DNA of 64,000 nucleotides from Petrosia ficiformis (lineage: Eukaryota > Porifera > Demospongiae > Haplosclerida > Petrosiidae): assembly GCA_947044365.1 (NCBI GenBank), contig OX345637.1, forward strand, positions 5,070,501-5,134,500, written 5' to 3'. The stretch's first letter is position 1; the number at the start of each line of letters is the position of its first letter. This document shows positions 23,036 to 35,300 of this stretch, piece after piece. Both the position numbers and the translations under genes were made by a program. The notes below the pieces were generated by a model that searched no databases, was not told the DNA's origin, and saw only the letters and a program-made list of their open reading frames with translations.

Positions 23036-24111
23036 ATGGAAAAACTTCTAATCATTACCCTAATACTGGTTGCCATGGGATGGAGCAGCTGTGTAGTCAC
23101 AGCTGACAAAGGTACTATGATGAATGTTAAATAACAGCAGATACTGATTAGAGTAAGAAGTCTATAGTAGGATGAGCAACACTCATCTTTGCTAACTAAA
23201 GTAAACACAAAATGCATACAACCATGATTATAAAAGCTATTAGATCCAGCATTTGAAAAGATATATTAATATTCGTGAATATAATTAAAGAATTTTAATT
23301 TTAAATGATTTCTATGATTACAGATGAAGCTAACAACAACGAAACTTCTGTGTCTACAACAATTTTAACATCCTCTAATAATTATGTTGAGATTCTAAGA
23401 GGTAGAGATGGTCGTGATGGTATTCAAGGACCCCCTGGTAAAGATGGAGAAAAGGGCGATAAGGGTGATACAGGGCCTCCCGGACCACCTGGTAATTCTA
23501 CATCTATGGGATCGCCTGGACCAATGGGACCACCTGGAGAGCAAGGTCCACAAGGACCTCCTGGACCCTCTACTGGAGGAGCTGTCTATACAAGATGGGG
23601 GAGAACCATTTGTCCAAATACTACAGGAACAGAATTATTGTATGCTGGTATAACTTCTGGTAGTCCCCATAATCTATATGGAGGTGGAGCTAATTATCTT
23701 TGCTTGCCTAAAGATCCTGACTACCTCATTAATGGAATTCCTCCGTATTATTCACAACTCTATGGAACTGAATATCAACATCCAGTCCCATTTCCCCTTC
23801 ATGACCGCAATGTCCCTTGTGCTGTCTGCTATACTGCTAAACGTATATCTAAAGTAATGATTCCTGCCAAGACATCATGTCCTAAGTCATGGACAACAGA
23901 GTATGCTGGGTATTTGATAGCTGAAAGGAATGTTCATCAAAGAAATGCAGTTTACGAATGTATGGACAGTGACGGTGAGGCTATACCTGGTAGTGAAGCT
24001 AACACAAATGGAGCATTGTTTTACCATGTTATTGCTACATGCAACAATGGTCTTCCCTGTCCTCCCTATGTCACATCAAAGACAATCACCTGTGTTGTAT
24101 GCACTAAATAA
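23036..24111 (+). CDS. Short-chain (spongin-type) collagen C3
   Basis: Exons 23036-23111 and 23324-24111 have the same lengths and phase-1 intron as C1 and give 287 residues. They encode a signal peptide ([18 protein letters not shown]), a Gly-X-Y region of ten plus seven triplets broken at GNSTSM (sequon NST), and the ten-cysteine C-terminal domain. It differs from C1 at scattered positions, for example PPGEQG for [16 protein letters not shown] kept, and ERNVHQRN for EYHSNKRN before the YECMDSD motif. The near identity and intact frame indicate a recent duplication, possibly with gene conversion, and retained function. Its product should trimerise with itself or with C1. Confidence 0.92.
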
Positions 24112-26049
24112 CAATGATGTGCTACTGTACTACTTGTAGTACATAACTGATGATCATAATAATATGTATATGTATGTATGTAGTGCAGAATTGTAGATAT
24201 CCATTTTTTTGACTATTTTCATTGTATTCACTTTGTTGTAGTTTACTTCTTTCTTTGTTTATCAGTTTTTTTTAAATAACAGAATTTAGCAAGCAGTTGA
24301 TTGATTCATTATAGCTATTTCTATTATGCTAAGAAGTAGATACAGGAGATAGAAAATATATAACTTCATGTGAATGTAATTTGCAATATAGAGGGTAACA
24401 GAGTGTCATGTGTGATAGCTATTATAGATTCAAATCTACATGATATATTAATAAAATATTATAATTATGAACAAAACCAGGCTTGTTGATCAAACCAATG
24501 TTTAAAAAAATCACATACCAATTGTCTGATATGTACAAAATGACCAAATAGCAAGTGTCACTTCTTATTCTTATTTTATGTGTACATTAAAACATTTGTT
24601 CACATTTACATGTATTATTGCACAACAAGCAACAGGTCATCATATTTTCATATGCTAGTCACCTGAGCACATTTTAAACAACATCATACACACTAAAGAA
24701 GTGCTTAATGTACAGTTATGAAAGGAAATTTAAAGCTAACCTGCTAGATTGAATGTCAAATGATATAAAATGTTGTGAATATAATTACACAATTACATTA
24801 ATGTCAATAGCAGCATTATAATCATTATTTACTACACACTAAACATAATATTATTGTGGGAACTAAAACAATATAATAACATCAGAAATCCAACATTTCC
24901 CAATGATCTACACATGTATCATAAATGAATGAAGGTCGAAACACAAACTTCCATGCACAATTGAAAATGTATGGGCTATGAATCTCATTACAAGGACTAT
25001 ATAATAATATAATAATATATATGATTTATACATTGAGCAATCTGAATGCACTACAAAAAAAACAGTTACGTAAAATAACTAGTTTAGTAGTTAGTACAGT
25101 TGCAAGGATTTAACAATTAGTTGGTTGTTCGGAATACAGATATCTTACGTATACCACAGATACTTTGTACTAATTATACGTAATTATTTATAGTTGAATT
25201 ACTACAATTTTAGGGTGCTGTCTACTCATATTTCATGTCAAAGATTTAGAATAATTTATATTAACATACATGTAATTGTATCTGGCTATCAAAAGGGTTT
25301 GTAAACCCGCAAACACATAATTTAATTTATACTTTTCAATAATACTTGGTGCACATTATGTTGTAGTAACATCATGCATGTGGCCATAACATCCTCTATG
25401 AAAATTGACAAACTAAATGAAACTCATGCTATTCCTTGCAACTGTACTCACCAATAAAATGGTTATTTTAACAATTTATTTTTTACAATGTGGTCAATTG
25501 AATCATAGCATGGTAAATACACATGTATAATTATATAATAATATAATTATGCAGGTATATATAATACGTAATATACACATTATGCAAGTATATAATTAAT
25601 ATACACCATGTATATAATATACATATTATGCAGGTACGTATGTATAATATATACATTATGCAGGTATATATACATGTAGTATATAATATATAATATACAC
25701 AGGTACATGTACTTACTTACTTACATAACTACATCCCTTAAATCTAATCGTAAAAGTTTCATGCTTATTACAGCATACCAACATTACGTGTATGTACATG
25801 TATTTGCACATTAATTAACATTCAAATTTAATGTCAGAAGATTATGTAACGAGTAAAATCAAATAATTTACAGTGGACAAATACAAAAGTCATGTAAAAA
25901 AAAATTTAATAAATCAAGAATTATACTATAACCAACTTACATTTAAAAAAAAATGGAAACAAGAATAATAAAAAATGTTTTCAATAAAAAGGACAGAATA
26001 TGTAGCATGTCAAAACCTAAAAGTATATGAACAAGTTCAGGATGGGTAA
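24112..26049. other. 3' flank of collagen C3
   Basis: No gene is seen. This is the duplicated flank, with an AATAAA near 24449 and TATGCAGGTA-type AT repeats at 25545-25690. Confidence 0.6.
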
Positions 26050-26229
26050 CAGCAGGAACAAAATTAAACAAACCCCTTCTACATAAGTACAGCTACTTTG
26101 TCTTTTGCTCGTTAGTGAAATGGATAAACTTATGTAGGGTTGTTGTATGGAAGTGATTTGTTTAGTTACCCATCCCTACCTTGGTCACATACTTTTTGGG
26201 TTTTGACATCCCTACATATTCTATCATTT

Positions 26230-26410
26230 TTATTGAAAACGTTTTTGTATTATTCTAACACTTTGATGCAAGGTGTTATTAGGTATGAGAGAATTAGAAA
26301 CAAAGGAAAACTCAAAAAGTCAGGAATGAGACTAGGGATTGAACCCAGGATCTTCTTTCTAATCAGGCACTCTTACCATCTGAGTCATCGAACTCCTTGA
26401 TAGCAGAGGA
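26230..26410 (-). mobile_element. tRNA-derived SINE
   Basis: The minus strand from about 26400 down reads GATGACTCAGATGGTAAGAG (A-box-like), then GCCTGATTAG and GGGTTCAATCCCTAG (B-box-like), followed by a non-tRNA body (CTCATTCCTGACTTTTTGAG). Similar heads occur at about 38320-38390 (minus) and 18600-18741 (truncated). Confidence 0.75.
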
Positions 26411-26764
26411 TTGATTGTAGGATTGTACAAATTCCAATGCTAGCTTTAAACTTACATGTAGCTGTTTCATACATACTTACCATAAAGAATTGACACAGTT
26501 GCACATGAATATATAATGCATAATCATGTATATTCCAGATGGACATGTGTACATATTAGTACACTTACGTACCTAATACTGCCATTGTGCTTTTCTTTCT
26601 TGCTCTCCTTAATTTTCCTTTCTTTCCTTCCCTCACTTTGCATTGTCCCTTGAATTTCATTAATACATTGAGAAATCTTGGCCATAGACATAAACATATT
26701 TTGAAGACATTTGTAGTTACTGAATATATATATAGAAAGAAAGAGTGATGCATATAGCTACTTA
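26411..26764. other. Spacer, nothing recognised
   Basis: AT-rich, with a CT-rich stretch (26585-26650). No gene or repeat family was recognised. Confidence 0.5.
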
Positions 26765-27255
26765 GTATTATTACATGTATTACTAGCTCTTTAATATCAA
26801 ATGATCCTTACCAATACATATAATACAGGATTAGTGAGTATTATACTAATTACCAGCTGCTTAATGATTCTTAATTACCTTTGCATGTAACGTATTATGA
26901 TACAGCTAGTATTATACTAATATAATACATGTATTACAAGCTATTTAATATCATATGATCCTTACGAATACATACAATACAGGATATAGTGAGTATTATA
27001 CTAATTACCAGCTGCTTAATGATTCTTAATTACCTTTGCATGTAACGTATTATGATACAGCTAGTATTATACTAATATAATACATGTATTACAAGCTATT
27101 TAATATCATATGATCCTTACGAATACATACAATACAGGATTAGTGAGTATTATACTAATTACCAGCTGCTTAATGATTCTTAATTACCAATGCATGTAAC
27201 ATATTATGGTACAGCTAGTATTATACTAATATAATACATGTATTTATTATCAAAT
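26765..27255. repeat. Tandem repeat of ~154-bp units, three copies
   Basis: The phrase ATTACCAGCTGCTTAATGAT starts at 26849, 27004 and 27158. Flanking phrases (AATACATGTATTACAAGCTA, TATGATCCTTACGAATACA) repeat with the same period. Confidence 0.85.
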
Positions 27256-27510
27256 GATCCTTACAAATGCATATAACATATTAATGTATAGTGAATATTT
27301 GGCAATAATATGAAGAAAAAACACGAGTTATAGTAACTATAGCATTCCTACCTACTTAATTAAGAAACTTGTCAAGTGATTGAAAACAAGACTTCTTGCC
27401 AAGCAGGAAGTAAAGCAAACAATCGTGTAATGTTAGGCAATTTACAGATTTTTTGTTTAAATTGAGATTTTTTTTTGTTGATGATGATCAAACAGTCACA
27501 CGGCGAATGA

Positions 27511-27651
27511 GAAAAGCCAGTTTGTCATAATTGTGGCAGAGTTGTACTGGCAAAGGAAGGCAATACAACCTATTTATTACAGCATTTGAAAGAACACCAT
27601 CCATCTATGTGCATATGCTGTGGCCTCCCCAAAGCAATGAAGGAAAGGTGA
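27511..27651 (+). pseudogene. BED zinc-finger fragment, probable hAT transposase relic
   Basis: The frame reads EKPVCHNCGRVVLAKEGNTT and continues YLLQHLKEHHPSM: two cysteines two apart, then T-x2-L-x2-H-x4-H, the BED finger pattern found in hAT transposases and ZBED genes. It is bounded by TGA at 27508-27510 and at 27649-27651. A consensus donor, AAAG/GTGAGG, lies just before the second stop (GT at 27648), so it may once have been an exon. No catalytic transposase domain was found nearby. Confidence 0.6.
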
Positions 27652-28200
27652 GGCATGTACTTCTACTACACACTTCGTATAACAGATAATATTGATTTGA
27701 TTTGTTGAAAATAATTGATAATAATCAAGATGATCGTGATTAATTTACAAATGATTATCGTTTGGCAAATTTTGAATATAGCCCAGCATTACAATCGTGT
27801 AGCTATAGTTTGAGATTACAGTAGATATGTAATGCTTTGAAAAGGCAATAATTATGCTGTCTGTCTATGTATGCACTATTATGGAACATGTCAGGTATGC
27901 TTCATTTACATTTATGTCAAGTTTGGTTCATTTACGTACATGTATATGTGGTGTAGTTCAGTTAGTTTTATAATCAATCATCCAAGTTATTAGCACATGA
28001 AAAATAACAATATTATTAAGTAGAAAAGATTTTGAAATTTTGCAAGATTAGTTTTACATTATTATGCAAATATACGTATAATTTATAATATTGAATAACT
28101 AAATATATTAAAGACTGATATACACTGTACTTGCACAAACCACAACATTATTATTACAATTTTCTCTTGTGTCTAATTTAGTATGACTACTGCACTATAC

Positions 28201-29139
28201 CTTGTATTTCTCCATTTGGAATAATCTTTACATCTATTTGTAGCACTAGAGACTCATTTAGTGATTTTTTATGTTCATCGTGAAGTATAGACTTTGTGAG
28301 CACTCTATAACAATATTAAAAGTACAAATAAAGTAATTATTCTACTTATAATAATTCGTAGACTTAAACAAATAGCTTATACAAAACTGTATTATAAGTA
28401 AATACATGTATATGAACAGGGATCAGGATATCATAAACAATTTTATCAGTCATTGAGTATGTTCAATGACTGATAGAACTGTTTATAAAATGACATCACC
28501 AGATGCATTAGTATCATTATATGTATACTCATTCAAAGAACAGGGATACATACTCAATGACTGATAGAACTGTTACATCACCAGATGGATTAGTATCCTT
28601 ACATGTATACTCATTCAAAGAACAGGGATATATATTCAATGACTGTTTATGAAATGACATCACCAGATGGATTAGTATCCTTACATGTATACTCATTCAA
28701 AGAACAGGGATACATACTTAATGACTGATATAACTGTTTATGAAATAACATCACCAGTTGCATTAGTATCATTATAATATTATATAAAATATGCAGCCAT
28801 ATAAAAAGGCACTACAAAATGTCTTAAATTGTGATAAGAAGGTAACTCCTTTTTGATCGAAGTACACAATTTGTAGTGTGAAACTCCTGTATAACACAAT
28901 AAGTCATGAGCTAATTGATTACTAAACATAATACTGTATGGCAGGTAATCTTCACCAAAGCAGCAATGCAGTGTTAAAGCAAATCTTTGTCAGTTTTATT
29001 TTCACATAAGGTTGTGGTTCGTAGTGAAATTAAATTCCAAATTTCACCCTGTTAATACTCACACAGAGAAAGAGTTTTGTCTTTGTAGCTACAATGTTTA
29101 TCAAAGCATCTGGGAAGCAACGATTGGTGAGAAGTTAGA
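28201..29139 (-). other. Possible extra 3' exons of the VPS13-like gene
   Basis: On the minus strand, 29139-29063 has a good acceptor (TATTTACAG) and donor (GTGAGT) and reads LTSHQSLLPRCFDKHC. Likewise 28233-28201 reads VKIIPNGEIQ with a donor GTATAG. If the last exon used the internal donor GTCAGT at 29364 instead of running to its stop, the phases of both joins fit. This is weak: the exons are short and not recognised as VPS13 sequence. The rest of 27652-29339 shows no gene. Confidence 0.25.
28430..28770. repeat. Tandem repeat of ~85-bp units, about four copies
   Basis: ACATCACCAGATG and CATTCAAAGAACAGGGATA recur about every 80-90 bp, with AATGACTGATAGAACTG between them. Confidence 0.8.
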
Positions 29140-29339
29140 CTGTAAATAGGAGCCAAACAATTCTGAAAACTGATATACATGTATATACTGTGGCTAACTG
29201 ATTACATTTTCACTGCATTCAATGAACTGGCGAAATAGGCAATTTTTTTCTCCTGGTGAAAATTACCCACTATACCATAGTAGCAATATAACAAGTGCAA
29301 ACATAGTATAGGAATTTATTAAGTAAATGTTTGAATAGC

Positions 29340-32300
29340 CTACTTTTGTCTGCTGGTGACTGACTGGTCATCATATCCCTCAACACCAGATACATTCTGA
29401 ACACGCCCACTAATATACACACCACCTGCTCCAAGATCACGTCTGAAACTAACATCAGTATTAAAAAGTTCAAATATTGCCACAACAACATCTTGCACAT
29501 CATCTTCTTTATAGAATTTCCAAATCCATTCTTCAATGATAATCTTAAAGAGAGGTATAACTGTTGACTCATTCTCAAAAGTGTACACAAAAGGTTTAGA
29601 AGGTTGCTGCACATCATATAATTGTGATATTAAATCAAGAGGTTCTTTCTCTGAAAAATTTCTGCTAATGAGAAGTGGTACACTAGCCAATGTAGCACCT
29701 GATATAAACATCTGCAAATAGTGAAAGTAAAACAGATTGTGGTACACATAAACCAACATAAGTACATGTGTACTAGAATATGTATAAGTACAGTTATGTT
29801 AGTCTAACATAACTGTACTTATATGTATTCTGTACATGTACATTAATAGACACATTAGTACTAAATACAAGTACAGTTGTGTTAAACCAGTAGATATAAG
29901 TAAGTACAATAATAATATTATTACTAGAATGTACATACATGTGTGCATGTATAAATCCATTACAGTTGTGTTCAACATAAACTGTATTAAACCAGTAGAC
30001 ATAAGTAAGTGTATCATTGTACATTTATTTACATTATTGCTAGAAGGTATGGATTGAATATAGTTGTCTTTTTATGGCCCATAGGGCCATCCCTATAATT
30101 GCTTTCCCACAGGTTCGAACTATATATATATGTTTGTGTCACTTGCTTGAGTATGTATGCGTTGTATACGTAGTTAAGGAAGTTTCGTCATTCCAGGGGG
30201 CTTGGTCAATTAATGGTCGTGGCGTGTAACAAAATGTGCGTTTAAGCTACAGACCAGCAGGAAGATTCAGAAAGGATGTAAAACTGCTAATAGCTGTTGT
30301 GTATAGCAGAGAAACAGTATAAATATTATGCAAGAATCTTTAACAAGTAAGTATAATAAGTTGTTGAGTTTCAGATATGAGGAAGTCATCATTTAGAACT
30401 TAGAAAAAGTACTTCAGTTGGTCCATCAAAGATCTGTGTACTTAGACTGCAATCAGGCTTACACTTACTTCTTCAGGCCCCAGCGTTTGAGTACACAGAA
30501 AGGTAGAGACACTAGTGTCATCAGCAATGATTGATACATAGTCATCACAAAGCAATTATAGGGATACTTTATTCTCAATATATCTTTTTTTATGTACATG
30601 TACATGTATGTGTATGTACCTCAATTTTTTGAAACCAAACAGTCCAATATGATGACATTGAAGTGTAGTTTGGCAGTTGTGGTGCTGTCTGTGTTTTACA
30701 TATTGAAAATATGCTGGTTTTTGCTATTGTATGCTCAACTTCACACACATTCCTATGATGTGGGTAAAACTATAAATACATATTGCATGTATATATGATT
30801 TATTAAGGTGGTGCTTGGATAATTAGCATATTCATGAGTGACAATGCTTTAGAACTTGTTTTTTCACTAAAAAATTCCACTTACAGTGGAAGTTCTTGAT
30901 AACCTTTGATAGTTTTACTGACATCAACACAAAATTGATCTTGTGTTGATAGCGCTCTCCATTTCACAGCAATTCCATACTTTTTTTTCAGCTAGAGTAA
31001 CTTATTTGACGATTCTATGATAGCTACAGATACGAAACTTGTTCTACTCTCATAACGTACAGGTTCTAAGATTTCTGAAACAAGCTTTCTACTATGTAAA
31101 ATGTACTGTGACTCAAAAACAAAAAGTTATAAAAGAAAAATCAGACCATTGCCAGACACTCCAGACTGGTTTTCAAAATTTTCAGAGCAAGAGTGTGTGG
31201 ATAATTAGAACAAGTTACCTAAAAGTATACACATGTGTGTGTATTTCAGTAATCAGAAATGTATAGCGAATTATGAATGTGCTAATTACCGAGCGCCACT
31301 TTAATGTCCTTGTACAATCTAATAGTTATTGTCAGAGTTTTTGATAAGCTTTGAAACTTAGACCAATGTATATTGAAAAATAGGTTTTTACTATTGTATG
31401 CTCAACTTCACATACATTCCTATGATGTGGGTAATACATATTTCATGTATAAGTATTAATATTATTATTTTGTGTAGGTTTTTTTCTGACATAAATTATT
31501 GGTATCGGGATATACATTGTATCTAGTGGAATACAGCACAGTTCTGTATCATAATCATGATGACGATATAGTAACTTACCAATCAAGAGTAATAATATCT
31601 ACTTTAACATTCACAAAGACATCCTCAGATTCTGACTGATTTGATTGGTATGAGTCTAAGAATGGAACTGGGCCTGTGTCTGGTTCATCTATTGTGAACA
31701 ATGTGATGAAAACTTTTGATAACAATATTCTAGAATTCTCAATTACTGTCAATGAATATATTGAAACTCAAACTGATCTAATTGGTACATGTATGAGTCT
31801 AAGAATGGATCTGAGTCTATGTCAAGAACATCAACTGTGTAAGTAAAATAATCATAGTGCTTCTAAAAGTCAAATGTCAAATCAACAAAATATACCAATA
31901 AGCTCAAAACAGCTATTAGTTCCAGTTTTAATGTACATGTACATGTAGGCTACCAGCTCTTTGCTCAAGCATGCATTCTATTACGCATCATGCCCTTTAG
32001 ACTGAGCCCCTGAAAAAATGCAACTTTCTTAACTATTGTACATGTATATATACAACACATATATGACACAAACATATATATAATTATATATCTACTACAC
32101 ATAGTTTGAACCCGTGGGAAGGTAATCATGGGGATGACCCTGCAGGCCACAAAAAGTTAGAACTGCAGTTGTGTATATTTGAGAAAGAGTACATATAAAA
32201 TGTACCACTTATTACCTGGTGGCTTCTAGGGGGACAGAAATACGTATTGTAGCTGAGATGTTGCTGCATGTTGAAATACATTTGATAAATGATCTAGGGA

Positions 32301-35300
32301 TGTGGGGGACTAAAATTATGAGGGAATTTCCACCCATTCCCCTCACCCACGTATGAAAACCTGATAGTTTTTGTGGTTCTCCATTCTAACATAGCCTATA
32401 TACATTTGTACCTCCTGTAACACTGAAAGTAACAGTTGTTTGTGTATCACTTTGATCCTCAAATACAAGAGTCAGCTGTTTAACACAGAGGTTAAGAGAA
32501 TCAGAATGGTAGGTTTCGTATGGTAACTGCACTAAACCTTCCTCAAACTCAACTGTCACATTATATATATAATGTGTTTGGGACTATAAGAATGAGAAAA
32601 GATGACTATACATGAATTCATATTCCATGGTACATGCAAGAATAGGTAGGATATGAAATGCTATACTACAAGAAACTGATAATTATTTCTGATAGGATAT
32701 GCCCACATATCAATTCATCTCATGACATTTAAATGGCTTAGAAACATAATGGGCAACTACTGGAAATTGTACATATTGCAATAAAAATTTGGTATACTCC
32801 CTTTACTAAATACGAAATAATTTTATCTGCTCCTAAAACACATTCTGAGACTTGGGCATTTACTGTTAGACAATTATGATTTTCAGCCATTCATTTATGA
32901 TTATTTCTCACTGAAACAATTCACAATATTAACATACAATACAATTAAATACAGTCTACCTTAGTCTTCTGTTTCTTCAGTTGTGCTGGAAATCTTCGAT
33001 ATTTTCCAGAGGATGTAATAGCTGATGTCAATTTGAGGTGACACTTTCTCTTCATAACATCATAATGATCATACAAAGATGACAACAGTACCTTGAAAAT
33101 CAGGAAAGAGTATTCAGTTAATAATTATTTCAATTAATGACCATGTATTTCATTATTTCATTCTTGTCTTCATTGTACATAAGCTCTCTTTCATTTCTGT
33201 TTGATGAGTAGAATTTTACATACTAGGAAATGACAAGGTCTACTATAGCTGACTATGATAATACATTCAATAAGCCTATCAGTTATACATGTATGTATAC
33301 TGTATATTATACTTTTAATAAACATAATTATGATCATCTTTGTTAAACAAAGCAAGTCCATTCAAGAAGTTACACATACACACACTGATATATTACACAT
33401 CAATACAGACTTGGACAGACACACACCCCATTATATACACTGTATACGTATAATTATATATAATTATAATGTATATATTATACAGTATATATATACATGT
33501 ACATGTATAATAATCATACCTGAACTGTTCTGACTAGTTTGTACAGAAATACAAACTTCACTGGTTTAAACAAGACCATCCCTTCAATTATAACTGATTG
33601 CTTCCATCTTTCAATTATTGAAAACTACAAAATTAGATTGTCATGTTCCTTTAAATATATGTACATATACCGTAAATCAGGAATATTTTGTCTCTAAAAT
33701 ATTTCGAATTTTTATTTTTCGTATGTATAAAATTTCATACGTGCATATGTTATTATTTACGAATACTGTTTATTTCCAAATACCCGTTTATTTTAGAGTT
33801 TTTAAATTTCGTACGCATACTGTTATACAAAAATTTGTATAGTACGAAATTTTCCCGAATTACGGTAAACCATGATTAGGAGGTGTATATTCCAGATATA
33901 CCAACTGGTGTGGAGGAGGTTTAAAGGCTAAGTAGGTGCCATGGTGTTGATCAGTCTGGTGCATTTGATCACAATTGAAGTGCTCAAACAAGTAGTGATT
34001 ATTCCCATGTGCAGGTCAGGTGCACATAGTCAACTGAGGTAGCATATAAGGAAGCTCTTGCCAGCACAAGTTCACTTTGTACTGAATTGCTGTAATCTGT
34101 GTGCAATCATTAAATTACCCACCCATATCCCACCACTTATTTTATAATTATCATGCTACATTAATCATTCCGGGCTGGCGATGCCCCCTGCGGGGCTTAT
34201 CCCCACAACAGGCTTGCAGGCAAAGACAAGCGTCTTTTGCCAAGGCCTGGGGACCCCGGGGGGATGCCTGTCAGCCCCCAACTTTCAGGCAAAGAAAAAT
34301 TAAAATAAAATTAATAATAATAATAATGGGCAAAACAATCATCAATCAAAGGCATATAAACCACAAGATGAAACTTCCCCACTAATGGTGCTATAGTTAG
34401 GTTGCATTAAAATGTAACTCTGAGTACTAGTTCAGGAGTAATCTATATTAGTATGTATATTACTAATGGTGCTATAGTTAGGTTGCATTAAAATGTAAGT
34501 AAAATACTCACATCAGCATCCACCATATGCTGCTTATCAGATTCCATCAAAGAGGGCTTATAAATTTTCATTGAAAATACCTGGATAAAGGGATAACAAT
34601 GGATGATATAATTATACAAAACATTACATCTATCTACATATATATGTCTCTATCTAACACTACATTATCTATCTATCATTACATTATCTATTTATTCATA
34701 TCAATTTATTTCTTGTCTATCCATCCATCTGCATATACATGTACATGTCTCTGATGTATCAAACCTTGTGATGTGGTGAGTCTGAATCAATGAGACCATC
34801 TGTAAGTGACATGCGATGAATACTATAGAAAGAAGTTTTAAAAGAAAACAAAGGTTAAAGAAAGAGCTAAGTGAAAGTGGAGAGGAGAGGAGAGGAGAGG
34901 AGGGGAGAGCGGAGAGGGAAGGAGAAGAGAGGAGAGGAAAGGAGATGAGAGGAAATAGAAGAGGAGAGGAGAAGAAAGGAAAGGAGAGGAAAAGAAGGGA
35001 GGGGAAGCGAGGAGAGCCATGCAAAGTTCTAATGAACGATAGACTGAAGGTGTTACAATGAAGAATGTGAAAGAATCAATTCATTGACTTACTGTGAATT
35101 AAATTTTGTTGTATTATCTTTATCACAATATTTCAAGTATAAATCTGAAATAGCAGATATTGAATAATAATTATTATGTTAAAAAGACAAATAAAGACAA
35201 TCACAATTATTAAATGCAATTGATATATGAATGATTAATACTTATAATATACTGCATGTAAATTATTCACATGTATATGTCATACTATTGCAATTGTATT

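Larger units (their letters stand above)
18742..25975. repeat. Segmental duplication unit beta
   Basis: Collinear with 3191-11357. Compared with alpha it lacks about 1,001 bp (promoter to early exon 2 of the collagen-less gene) and about five minisatellite units. Confidence 0.85.

Noticed and set aside
34701..35061. Ser/Pro/Leu- and Arg/Glu-rich frames
   Set aside because: They come from the purine microsatellite on its two strands.
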